Shown here: positions 36,301-40,040 of the stretch, one piece after another
Layout: the number at the start of each line of letters is the position of its first letter
Numbering within the stretch: the stretch's first letter is position 1
NCBI GenBank assembly: GCA_024516035.1
Contig: CM044957.1
Location: 17,629,224 to 17,693,223 of the forward strand
DNA length: 64,000 nucleotides
Direction: 5' to 3'
Source: Bactericera cockerelli
Taxonomy: Eukaryota > Arthropoda > Insecta > Hemiptera > Triozidae
Made by a program: the position numbers and the translations under genes
Notes under the pieces: model-generated
What the model was told of the DNA's origin: nothing
Database searches by the model: none
Seen by the model: only the letters and a program-made list of their open reading frames with translations

Positions 36301-37259
36301 ATGGGCAGGCTACAACACAGACCACAAGCGTCTACAGTAGCTCCTGTTTCATGGCTACGAAATAAAAAAACGCTGTGAACACTCATCTTTTTTTTTTTTT
36401 TTCTTTCTTTTTTAATAATTATCATTAAGATTTTTTCATCCCAAAATATAAGAGTTTCAAAAATTTCAATTTTCGCATGAAAAATATTTAATTATTTTGT
36501 TTCATTGAAATTGGAGAATCAGCGTGTTCTAAATCATACGAATCGGTGTTTGTAAAAAATCTGGGAAAACTATTTTGAGATCACGTTTTAATAGTAGGAG
36601 TCATTACTTATTTTTACTATGTGTTATCTGAAGAAAAAAAAAGCTAGGGTAAATAATTATTATTTTTTCAGAAAATATGAGTTGGAAGGGGGCCAACGTT
36701 GGCAATGAAAAACAACAACAAAAAAATATCTCATAATAAAGCTTGAGTTTAATTGCGTTGACTCTCTTAATACTTTCTCAAATGCAATTTTGGTACATTT
36801 AGGGCAAAATAATTAGACATAATAGATAACTTAAGTCATTGCTTAGCCTTGGTTTTCCCCATCTTACACAGTACGCAATCTGAGACTTATCGCCACAGAG
36901 GTATTACAAAAACGTATATTAAGGCTGGAATCAATAGACGATTTTGTAATACCTTTGTGGCGCTAAGTCACGGATTTGTAATACCTCTGTGGCGCTAAGT
37001 CACGGATTGCGTAATGTGTAAGATAGGGAAAACCGACTCTTACCGACGACTTAAGTTATTGATGTTTGTTGTCTATTAATTCCGCCCTAAGATTTTAGCA
37101 ACGTAAATGAACCAATTTTTTTTTTTCAACCTTTGTTTATTTCTTGCAGGGAGTCAGAACGAGGGCTGGGTTCCCGCCTCCTATCTAGAACATAGCGGTC
37201 GCAAATCATCGCGCAGTTGCCAATCCGTCAGCAGTCAAGCATCCAACAACACGGATTAG
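6296..37259 (+). CDS. MCF2L: Dbs/MCF2L-family Rho guanine nucleotide exchange factor, 20 exons, 5' end missing
   Basis: Rho-family GEF: the DH domain loads GTP on Rho/Cdc42-type GTPases at membranes, helped by the PH domain; in the Dbl/Dbs family the Sec14-like and spectrin regions regulate it and bind lipid. Seen here: 20 exons with GT..AG borders and consistent phases, giving about 1027 residues. Sec14-like residues 1-219, spectrin-like coiled coil 220-545, DH 546-758 (with KPIQRITKYQLLLK), PH 759-892, acidic Ser-rich linker 893-950, SH3 951-1008 (ALADYDA, GDPVELL, GWVPASYL), short Ser-rich tail and TAG. Domain order and total size fit vertebrate MCF2L (Dbs/Ost) better than MCF2, because an SH3 is present. 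The first visible exon enters in phase 1, so the start codon lies upstream or in the gap. Introns contain the antisense SKA1 gene, many SINEs/MITEs, and tandem arrays at several splice junctions. Family assignment is firm; orthology within MCF2/MCF2L is inferred. Confidence 0.95.
7205..7425 (-). repeat. tRNA-derived SINE (contggt/gcgctagtc family)
   Basis: Read on minus: tRNA head near 7340-7425 (cactggtagtcaagtagtta, ggttcgaaacc box B), body with gtgaccacataataataaga, and (att)n tail. Copies: 26866-27072 (minus), 8479-8562 (minus, truncated), 19977-20150 (plus). Confidence 0.8.
7440..7618 (+). repeat. Retroelement 3' tail
   Basis: Begins gggttgggtggaaaagattgccacaggtaataac, a motif found in 3' ends of insect non-LTR elements, and ends in aataaagcatac(taataa)n just before exon B. 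Copy of 1-140; related tails at 16209-16255 (minus) and 18575-18680 (plus). Confidence 0.6.
7663..7777 (+). CDS. MCF2L: RhoGEF exon B: Sec14-like core
   Basis: Acceptor ctccccag, donor TC|gtatgt. Contains GREGFPIITFPD-like text (seen as SREGFPIITFPD) and ERLVLYLTSVPS, hallmarks of the Dbl-family Sec14 domain. The terminal Ser codon is split (TC + A), which fixes the donor among three nearby GT choices. Confidence 0.93.
8479..8562 (-). repeat. Truncated tRNA-SINE body
   Basis: Body and tail of the 7205-7425 family (aataatactctttactgg ... tgtggtcacaaaactcaaat) without the tRNA head. Confidence 0.65.
8597..8965. repeat. 29-bp minisatellite
   Basis: About 13 near-identical tandem copies of (g)taactaattacaatggctatggagccct, differing mostly as gtaact/gtgact. 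Intronic, between exons B and C. Confidence 0.95.
9632..9722 (+). CDS. MCF2L: RhoGEF exon C: Sec14-like beta strand and DRR motif
   Basis: Acceptor gtttatag, donor TCA|gtaagt, phase 0 exit. Reads MQEADMGFVLLVDRRNDKW then SSVKHTLLRIS; the FVLLVDRR..KW segment is highly conserved in Dbs-type Sec14 domains. Confidence 0.94.
10570..10652 (-). repeat. tRNA-like SINE head
   Basis: Minus strand carries taactcagtagataaggcagc (box A) and aggttagtggttcgagtccc (box B). Degenerate, surrounded by AT-rich sequence; a SINE relic rather than a working tRNA. Confidence 0.5.
10793..10991 (+). repeat. Tandem duplication ending at exon D acceptor
   Basis: Three copies of ctcatatttgactaaatttt cgtttattt start at 10793, 10876 and 10969 (spacing 83 and 93). 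In copies 1-2 the motif runs on into ctgagcactgatgg; in copy 3 it runs into the real acceptor tccag and exon D. Confidence 0.88.
10992..11105 (+). CDS. MCF2L: RhoGEF exon D: Sec14-like
   Basis: Acceptor atttccag, donor AAA|gtaagt, 38 codons in phase 0. Contains IVFVLRPSGFFQKAIS, the conserved VLRP.GFFQ motif. The intron just upstream is a tandem duplication ending at this acceptor. Confidence 0.94.
12321..13238 (-). CDS. SKA1: SKA1, spindle and kinetochore-associated protein 1 (single exon)
   Basis: Microtubule-binding subunit of the SKA complex, which couples kinetochores to spindle microtubules in mitosis. ORF of 305 residues from ATG to TAA without introns. Residues about 1-95 are helical and heptad-like, as expected for the part that trimerises with SKA2/SKA3. 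Residues 100-185 are a low-complexity Ser/Asn/Pro linker. Residues about 190-305 match the SKA1 winged-helix microtubule-binding domain: LVPAYLKGRLECSQINEVIN, then IKYSMIKKKFS, a basic-Gly motif before YHI (PRGQYHITQSDL), and the terminal KYIIVSN resembling the family's RYVIT ending. Vertebrate SKA1 is about 255 residues and multi-exonic; the extra length here is in the linker. It lies antisense in the RhoGEF intron between exons D and E. The absence of introns fits a retrogene, but it is intact and has no visible frame damage. No second copy is in the window. Confidence 0.88.
   Translation of the reverse strand: MKMALLEERSLGMLKKCEQFMSVLKLYDANYQANYALLTKLKVLSGKIEILDSLKIKNKDTINQLSELTDESANLQNDIALCEEFQNHLTENIPDVKPLTAPIHNFSISSFTNGIGNSYNDMNYLNNTTSSVVSPIPESWKDLNSPVIPANRIKPANAFNDNNYMSHSVKQKEVANKSKPSLPSIMPFCENELKLVPAYLKGRLECSQINEVINAMNSVLEIKYSMIKKKFSQVKNTDKIIYNDWKEQEKYSPRGQYHITQSDLTSYGNISMCKRTINIITILSNSRKIKKEHMKNNVKYIIVSN
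13985..14036. repeat. Poly-T and (CTTT)n tract
   Basis: About 25 T followed by tctttctttctttctttctt; simple repeat 70 bases before exon E. Confidence 0.95.
14108..14224 (+). CDS. MCF2L: RhoGEF exon E: end of Sec14-like domain
   Basis: Acceptor tgtttcag, donor ATA|gtaagt, 39 codons. Reads LVICNSLEELHQYVDKSELT then EYGGDLVYCHHHWIQQRI, the C-terminal Sec14 segment with LT..GG.L.Y.H..W. Confidence 0.94.
14294..15202. mobile_element. Non-autonomous piggyBac-like element with TTAA target duplication
   Basis: TTAA (14290-14293) then CCCTTTCAACCC; ends GGGTTGAAAGGG then TTAA (15203-15206). TTAA duplication plus CCC..GGG termini are the hallmark of piggyBac. 909 bp with no transposase frame. Interior holds ten 16-bp imperfect palindromes of form GGGA-N(7-8)-TCCCA/ACCCA. 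Confidence 0.88.
15769..15907 (+). CDS. MCF2L: RhoGEF exon F: Sec14 to spectrin helix
   Basis: Acceptor gttccag, donor ATA-G|gtaagt. Helical sequence beginning ALEQFSIQTKTVSDLL; corresponds to the helix after the Sec14 fold and leads into the spectrin-like region. Confidence 0.9.
16209..16255 (-). repeat. Retroelement 3'-end motif
   Basis: Minus strand reads attgggtggaagagattgcc ataggcaataacc, a typical end of insect non-LTR elements. Adjacent to the duplicated acceptor of exon G. Confidence 0.5.
16256..16315 (+). repeat. 30-bp direct duplication spanning exon G acceptor
   Basis: Two 30-bp units (16256-16285, 16286-16315) beginning atggttytctaaattgtg, followed by atggt of the exon. The second ends cttctagact with the working AG; the first has ctaaact, so its AG is lost. 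Confidence 0.85.
16313..16554 (+). CDS. MCF2L: RhoGEF exon G: spectrin-like repeat
   Basis: Acceptor tcttctag, donor CAG|gtaacc, 80 full codons. Helical and charged, with AVERLLVQLEETERRFDEFW and KLRQLLELRTFEYNF, typical of a spectrin repeat. The acceptor lies in the second of two 30-bp near-repeats (16256-16315). Confidence 0.93.
16640..16836 (-). repeat. tRNA-derived SINE
   Basis: Minus strand: cctcagtggttaagagcatt (box A) and gggttcgaatcccggccgg (box B), then a body with two inverted ccggaa/ttccgg segments and an A-rich tail (16650-16672 as T run). Confidence 0.75.
17538..17651 (+). CDS. MCF2L: RhoGEF exon H: spectrin-like
   Basis: Acceptor ttctgcag, donor ATG|gtgagt, 38 codons. Reads GLLDTYLNILSDQTEVGETV then DRVTTLIKEFSAFHNICM, a helix-turn-helix part of the repeat. 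Confidence 0.9.
17870..17938 (+). repeat. tRNA-like relic
   Basis: gtagccaacaaagtagcaaa then cacagttcaaatccctgtga, a box B-like T arm. Degenerate. Confidence 0.3.
18100..18229 (+). CDS. MCF2L: RhoGEF exon I: spectrin-like
   Basis: Acceptor ttttacag, donor ACG-G|gtgagg, exit phase 1. Contains VINAGEAMLAGRHY and VEPKVDELKRL; the G.....HY.....P....L pattern matches the Dbs spectrin region. Confidence 0.92.
18575..18685 (+). repeat. Retroelement 3' tail before exon J
   Basis: gatggcagagattgcctcaggcaataatcacgcc then gttattatattattattatt; same tail family as 7440-7618, ending 25 bases before the exon J acceptor. Confidence 0.55.
18709..18998 (+). CDS. MCF2L: RhoGEF exon J: spectrin-like, ends at a 34-copy donor array
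   Basis: Acceptor attttcag; the first possible donor is GTCACGCAG|gtaatg at 18998. Reads ERLQKRCDTLNKCKELQIRI, NQWCARGLNLLGSQAMDKC and a helical end. The exon end plus donor is then repeated in 24-bp units to 19809, all in frame, so the 3' limit of this exon is uncertain. With the first donor the protein aligns to Dbs without insertion. Confidence 0.92.
18994..19809 (+). repeat. 24-bp minisatellite made of exon J end plus 5' splice site, 34 copies
   Basis: Unit acgcaggtaatgctaatgctggNc; 34 copies counted, ending at acgcactgtgcacgcagg. Every unit carries CAG|GTAATG. In the exon J frame it is open and reads TQVMLML plus G, D or V. Order of the variable residue shows blocks (GDDVVVGDDVV...), and the last nine are all G, so the 3' end is the most homogenised. 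Confidence 0.97.
19855..20150 (+). repeat. SINE cluster: T-rich fragment and tRNA-SINE
   Basis: 19857-19914 matches the flanks of the MITE at 29846-30108 (aaagagaggtctgtaacattcagagtcc). 19977-20150 is a plus-strand copy of the 7205-7425 SINE (gcgctagtctggtaatccag, ggttggaatccc, gtgaccacataataatgaga). Confidence 0.7.
20165..20300 (-). repeat. tRNA-derived SINE (family of 29116-29320)
   Basis: Minus: tggtaaagacgcctttctgg, box B gggttcgaaaccc-like (tttcgaatccgcg on plus), then ccgggacacgacaagtcatc. Partial. Confidence 0.65.
20301..22999. other. AT-rich intron with little structure
   Basis: Part of the 4.4-kb intron J. No exon or intact element seen apart from a truncated minus-strand SINE at 20880-20970 (tagatttactaaagcgagtt body plus tRNA box B). 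Confidence 0.5.
23006..23130 (+). repeat. tRNA-derived SINE (family of 4868-5091)
   Basis: cagtagcttgatcgataagg, ggcggacttgtaacc and ggttcaagtcccgg, then the gtgatatcacgaaagtgatt body ending aaatatttttttaa. Confidence 0.82.
23139..23424 (-). repeat. tRNA-derived SINE, full head
   Basis: Minus: gcgattagctcaatggttaa (box A), tcgcttgccatgcgg, gggttcgatccccg (box B), then a ~190-bp body ending in an A-rich tail. Good tRNA-like head but no matching acceptor stem. A headless relative is at 36189-36405. Confidence 0.85.
23457..23657 (+). CDS. MCF2L: RhoGEF exon K: end of spectrin region, Pro-rich linker
   Basis: Acceptor ttcctcag, donor AGT|gtaagt, 67 codons. Reads VLQRIDDVAVMCEKRQANLR, then RPIQTVTPEPGVPLQPP, a proline-rich hinge before the DH domain. 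Confidence 0.93.
23711..24038. mobile_element. Foldback/MITE-like element
   Basis: Begins tataagcggtttttttt...gaacgaa and ends ttcgttcaattaaaaaaaaaccgcttta, inverted complements. Inside are several gaccgga/tccggtc-like words. Intronic, 240 bases before exon L. Confidence 0.65.
24277..24411 (+). CDS. MCF2L: RhoGEF exon L: start of DH domain, ends at a 45-copy donor array
   Basis: Acceptor atttccag, first donor GTGACG|gtaagc. Contains RHVLTELVETERTYVTELGS, the conserved region 1 helix of DH domains. The last 10 codons plus six donor bases form the unit of the 36-bp array continuing to 26001. Splicing from the first donor to exon M gives the expected ELGSIVT-GYKQEL. Confidence 0.94.
24382..26001 (+). 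repeat. 36-bp minisatellite made of exon L end plus 5' splice site, 45 copies
   Basis: Unit tacgtgacagagctgggctc tatagtgacggtaagc; 45 copies counted. Each carries GACG|GTAAG or GACT|GTAAG. It is open in the exon L frame (YVTELGSIVTVS), with variants S/C for Y and rare changes. The first unit is the real end of exon L. Without splicing the frame reaches a stop at 26143. Confidence 0.97.
26000..26839 (+). repeat. ~360-bp segmental duplication after the 36-bp array
   Basis: 26000-26366 and 26486-26839 are near-identical (gttagaaccgacattttcaa ... cacgaggtacc) with small indels. Between them at 26404-26485 are two further 36-bp units, so the duplication carried part of the array. Confidence 0.88.
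26866..27072 (-). repeat. tRNA-derived SINE (family of 7205-7425)
   Basis: Minus head cactgatagtcaagtggtta, box B from ggattcgaaccaa on plus, same body and (att)n tail. Ends 38 bases before exon M. Confidence 0.85.
27111..27296 (+). CDS. MCF2L: RhoGEF exon M: DH domain middle
   Basis: Acceptor gactcccag, donor AAGAGG|gtaagc, 62 codons. Contains KKADVLFGNLEQICHFHRDE, the DH conserved region with FGN...I...H, and ends AVALCFTKR. The exon end and donor recur about seven times in the next intron. Confidence 0.95.
27281..28490 (+). repeat. Exon M end/5' splice site repeat region
   Basis: The motif ctctgcttcaccaagagg|gtaagc of the exon M border recurs at about 27837, 27895, 27950, 28266, 28327, 28382 and 28437, the copies in the two clusters separated by gtggcccacctacacacatt. 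27950-28225 also repeats 27281-27790 as a block. Confidence 0.9.
27351..27590. mobile_element. Dispersed element inserted in one copy of a duplication
   Basis: Begins actagcggcctgtcgcccgc and ends cttatataagtatagat, a common insect repeat type. The duplicate at 27950-28040 lacks it, giving an internal empty site (aaataaataataacaagagc). Confidence 0.75.
28740..28945 (+). repeat. Dispersed repeat (family of 1035-1310)
   Basis: ctaacaagtcaggctagctt, gatagttgatcgcacataga and ctggagaccatcacacgccc match the reverse complement of 1035-1310. Confidence 0.55.
29116..29320 (+). repeat. tRNA-derived SINE
   Basis: gtcctggtagctcagtggta (box A), gggttcgaaactc (box B), then tcttcccattttgggatg, cttactgctggaataatggg and a gataattatt tail. 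Copies: 53926-54121 (minus), 51335-51425 (minus, truncated), 20165-20300 (minus). Confidence 0.85.
29325..29463 (+). repeat. tRNA-derived SINE (family of 4868-5091)
   Basis: cagtagcttgatcgataagg, ggttcaagtcccgg and the gtgatatcataaaagtgata body; ends 35 bases before exon N, directly after another SINE. Confidence 0.82.
29498..29689 (+). CDS. MCF2L: RhoGEF exon N: DH conserved region 3, ends at a 66-bp triplication
   Basis: Acceptor ccgtgcag, first donor CTCAAA|gtaagt. Reads FYKLYSLYCQNHPRSES and AAYLLKPIQRITKYQLLLK, the most conserved DH helix contacting the GTPase. The last 18 codons plus 12 intron bases occur three times in tandem with no stop, so the used donor could be at 29689, 29755 or 29821. 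Confidence 0.95.
29636..29832 (+). repeat. 66-bp triplication of exon N end plus 5' splice site
   Basis: Units start at 29636, 29702 and 29768; each is 54 coding bases (AYLLKPIQRITKYQLLLK) plus gtaagtctttgt (third: gtgagttttttt). All three are open in frame. Copies are virtually identical, so this is young. Confidence 0.97.
29846..30108. mobile_element. MITE with perfect 39-bp TIRs
   Basis: 29846-29884 (gaatgggtgagtagaagaac...) is exactly complementary to 30070-30108. Non-coding, T-rich centre. Direct attt flanks on both sides. The related sequence at 19857-19914 lacks the insertion. Confidence 0.85.
30343..30525 (-). repeat. 5S-SINE body, headless
   Basis: Minus copy of the body in 33560-33735 (aacgtcgctttcaactgcat, ctccattcgcaggaaactca, cccagcctgggttgggccgg) with the poly-A tail as a T run at 30343-30378. 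5S-derived head missing. Confidence 0.75.
30922..31047 (+). CDS. MCF2L: RhoGEF exon O: end of DH domain
   Basis: Acceptor ttgttctag, donor TTCAGA|gtgagt, 42 codons. Reads DLLHYRDNEKTILDLQDALD and VVLKCVNDSMHQIAITGF, the last DH helices (LK.VNDSMH is characteristic). Confidence 0.95.
31335..31845. repeat. Minisatellite before exon P acceptor
   Basis: Alternating 27-bp (ctgtgtctcacataagctct gtttcat) and 29-bp (ctgtatctttcacataagct) units, about 18 in all; ends about 12 bases before the exon P acceptor. Confidence 0.92.
31857..32054 (+). CDS. MCF2L: RhoGEF exon P: PH domain N-terminal half
   Basis: Acceptor cgttgcag, donor TTGAAG|gtaagt, 66 codons. Contains LLLQGSFSVW, KPMQRHLFLYQKSILFCKK and YQFKQCLK, beta strands of the Dbl-family PH domain. 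A SINE follows the donor immediately and its target-site duplication copies the exon end. Confidence 0.95.
32058..32390 (+). repeat. tRNA-derived SINE inserted at exon P donor, with 16-bp target duplication
   Basis: Head agtcaccgtggcagagtgag, ttagcgcgctaggc and gggttcgatttcc; body with cctcgtgaggaaaaatgagt and gcgctacccacaaaaaa tail. Flanked by acagtgcttgaaggta at 32042-32057 and 32391-32406. Relatives: 55311-55387 (plus), 52477-52715 and 56105-56347 (minus). Confidence 0.9.
32997..33222 (-). repeat. Composite SINE with 5S-SINE-like body and tRNA-like head
   Basis: Body resembles the 5S-SINE body (ctccattcgctgggaatcgt, cctcacccagcctgggtagg) but its head on minus is tRNA-like (gtaatggttgtgactactgc, gagttcgattcccgg). 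Suggests SINEs sharing a body with different Pol III heads. Confidence 0.65.
33464..33735 (+). repeat. 5S rRNA-derived SINE (SINE3-like)
   Basis: First ~90 bases resemble 5S rRNA: gccagcgtcgatggcatgtt gaatacaccggtt, accgaagttaagc and cttggatgggtgacc. Then gacgctggc, an unrelated body and a poly-A tail. Second copy 51477-51705; headless copies 30343-30525 and about 55270-55310. Confidence 0.88.
33773..33978 (+). CDS. MCF2L: RhoGEF exon Q: PH domain C-terminal half
   Basis: Acceptor ctccgtcag, donor TTTGC|gtgagt, phase 2. Reads MSQVGLTETVKGDPRKFELW, RQEVYIIQAS and KQAWVNEIKRVLLEQL; the W in AWVNEI is the invariant PH C-terminal helix tryptophan. Confidence 0.95.
34485..34656 (+). CDS. MCF2L: RhoGEF exon R: acidic, serine-rich linker
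   Basis: Acceptor tttttacag, donor TCTCTG|gtaagc. Starts by completing an Ala codon, then KMRQATSLES and an acidic Ser/Asp tract (SSDYSNSDDEDSF). A disordered linker between PH and SH3, probably a phosphorylation target (inference). Confidence 0.88.
34688..34824. mobile_element. MITE, GGGCG(G/A)AATTAATAG family
   Basis: Starts gggcgaaattaatag, ends ctattaatttcgccc, exact complements; 137 bp, non-coding, starting 31 bases after exon R. Related ends at 36802-37087 and 38216-38354. Confidence 0.8.
35929..36055 (+). CDS. MCF2L: RhoGEF exon S: SH3 domain N-terminal part
   Basis: Acceptor tattgcag, donor GCA-G|gtgagc. Reads TGKYVALADYDAVG, SMREGDPVELLKVG and GWWYIKLAG: ALxDYDA, GD.VELL and WW are SH3 hallmarks. 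Confidence 0.95.
36189..36405 (+). repeat. SINE (family of 23139-23424), head degraded
   Basis: cactcgcttgccatgtggaaggtcc then the body gggaggcatactacggaatg and tgtttcatggctacgaaata with a T-rich end. Box B is deleted. Confidence 0.75.
36802..37087. mobile_element. MITE with long inverted arms
   Basis: Ends gggcaaaataattagac and gtctattaattccgccc. Inside, 36850-36912 (ggttttccccatcttacaca ...) is complementary to 36970-37044, which also contains a short tandem copy (gtaatacctctgtggcgcta). Sits just before exon T. Confidence 0.7.
37150..37259 (+). CDS. MCF2L: RhoGEF exon T: SH3 end, C-terminus and stop
   Basis: Acceptor ttcttgcag. Reads GSQNEGWVPASYLEHSGRKS, completing the SH3 (GWVPASYL), then a Ser-rich tail ending in TAG at 37257-37259. 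Confidence 0.95.
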
Positions 37260-40040
37260 AACTGCAACGTTGCCAAACCTGTGCTTACCTATACCTGTAC
37301 CGTACAAATGTTTTTACTACTTTCTATTCGCCCTGATTTATTTTGTTTATTTTTCAATACCAAAGTCAAAGTAAGCCAATGTCAAAAGTTTGTTAGACTC
37401 AGTTTTTTAGTCTTTGAAATCTTGATTTGATGTAATCTTGTATTTAGATTTAAGAAAGTTCACAGCCCGTTAACTCTTCAGTGAAGCTTTAACACAGGGT
37501 TTGGAACCATTAGGAACTGTTTCATGTAGGTAAATTTAGTTTACCTATTTATGTAAATATTGTTCTATCTAACCTCTTCCCTGTTAGTGTAGTTTTGAAA
37601 ATTGCATCTTTCAAACTCGCTTTACAATTTTATTTTGTCGTTCAAACTCTTTCATAACCCAAGTCCCCTGATCCTAGAGGCGAGGTTAGTCTTGTTTTGT
37701 ATTAATCTGTCAAAAGCAGATTTCAAAGTTCCTCTTATGAAACTATACAATTGTGATAAATGGTAAAGTTTGGCAGTACCTACGTAAAATGTGACTTCCG
37801 CATAGATAATTTTGTTGGTACATACATTGCGGGATTGATATAATATATGTATCTATTTTCTGACTGAATGTTTCTCAATAGTAATCAAAGTTTTCAAGAT
37901 TGTCTGGGCATCCGAATTGAACTTCTATTTCTGCCCTACTCTTCTCCATAATAATTGATATTCGGTTTTCCAGGTTTTTCCTGGCCTTAAAACTTGTCGT
38001 TTGGCTCTCTTGAAAAAATTGAATTTATATAGAAAAGAGCTTGTGACTTATGTATACTAGAACATAATATTTTAGAAGTGACGTTCCTTTAGATTTATGT
38101 TCATTTACAACTTTGCTTACTAGAGGTTAGACTTGCCAATATTAGTCTCGATTTCGGGCGTAGTCCCGTTTAGGGATGATCTACTGTTAGTTACAATTTT
38201 ATAATATTATTATTAGGGCGGAATCAAGAGAAAACAAAATGGCTACTGAAAGCTGAGTTTGACGCTGTTTTTACAATAATATATGTCCAAAAATCACATA
38301 AAATAGGAAATATATCACGATCCACGTAAGGACTAAAACCTTATTGATTCCGCCATTAGTCACTTATTTTACATGATTTACCTACATATTTATACCACAA
38401 TAATCATTATAATTATAGTGTTCCTAGTAGATGTTATTGTCTCAAAGACTTTTTATTCTGTTAGACTTTTAGTTAACATGTGAGTAGTTAGATTCAGAAG
38501 GTATTATTCTCGTAGGTCATAGGTTATTCAAGTATTCATGCTAACATGGGTCACAGGACAGGCCATTTTATTAGAGAGTATTTTATCTGATATACCTCTT
38601 AACTACCTTCTCATAAAAACCTATTCTTATGCTGAAATTCGTCGAGTGTAAACTAATGATTATTATTAATTTTGAAATGATTATAGTCTGCTTATATCTA
38701 TGCTGGTTAAATCTTAAAAATACTCCTAGAAAATGATTTCTGTTTTTGGTAGTATCTATGTAGTTGTCTAATACGTTTTTTGTAATAATACTAAAATAGT
38801 GTGTTGGGTTTGCATCTTAATCCCTTTCACCGCTTTCCGTGTCTAATTTAGAGTCCCTAGATAATTATTTTATCAAGTCTACGTAAAATTAATATTTTTA
38901 GAATTAAAACTCAGGTTTTTTCAAGGGTATTTTTTTTTTACAGCTAAGCCATGAAGTTGTTAAATTTGCTAATCAATAAGGTTTGAACTCGTTTGCTGAA
39001 GCTAAAAAATAAAATCAAACCCTATTTGCTCATTTGAATGTACAAGTTATATTAATGTCCCTTTTGCCTTAACCCTTTTTTCATTTCGAAATTGAGAAGG
39101 TTACATATTGTTCTCACTCTCTTTGATAATCATTCAAGTACCTTTTCCTCATACCCTTAGTTTTCATTCCACCCCGTGTTTCCCGTAGAGTAGTCAGGGG
39201 CGGATTACATCAGGCATTTCTCTCACGCAAAGCTTCGGCGATAGTAGATATTGTATATTATTATACTAAAATCGGAACGATACAGAAAAGATTAGAATGA
39301 GGCTGCGCAATACTGCGCAAGGATTACGTACACGCAATATCGTAATCATTGTTACTCACCTGCTTAGGTATCCATACCAGAGGATTTATGTAGAAGTTTA
39401 GAGCCATTTTCCTATCCCGTTTTGAAAGAAGTTACAAATAAAATCAAGAAACTAACTGGATCTTGTTCTCTTATTACTGAATAGACCTCCATGTACAATT
39501 TATACATGCTGCACACATTGCTATCTATGGATAAACTATTTTTTTTATATAGAAAAATAGAACTTTATACTAGTTGAAGATAGCTGTCGAATTGTTTGGT
39601 ACACAATCCACATTCTGAGTCCTATTTACTAACCGTTTCCTTTCCGTCCACTTTTATTTTGTTGGTCTAGACTCTAGAGTATTATTTGACGTGTGAAGAA
39701 AATAGAACACTAACAAGTCTTTGATTTTGCGTCAGTTTTTCTTTTAATTAAAAAAGAACAAACTATTAAAGTAGTTTATGACATATAGATTTAAAATTAT
39801 TGCTTTGTAGCTGTTTCGGGACAGAACACATGTTGAAAATTATTTATTATTGAGATCTGTAATTTTATAAAAACAAATCTAAAAAGAAAATACGTAAGTT
39901 TTATTAAATGTTTTCTGTGCCAAACTTACTTCCAATTTAGGTGCCTCCATTGTTTTACTAGAAGTATAAGGATGTAGGTAGTTATGTATTTCTAAAGTTA
40001 ATAATATTATCAATTATTTGTATAAAACAATAAAAATGTA
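37260..40040 (+). other. RhoGEF 3' flank, probable 3' UTR
   Basis: AT-rich, no long ORF and few repeats, as expected of a 3' UTR. Candidate poly-A signals include aataaa near 39437 and near 40028; which is used cannot be told. A MITE lies at 38216-38354. Confidence 0.45.
38216..38354. mobile_element. MITE, GGGCGGAATCAA family
   Basis: Starts gggcggaatcaa and ends ttgattccgcc, with TTA before and atta after. 139 bp, non-coding. Confidence 0.72.
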
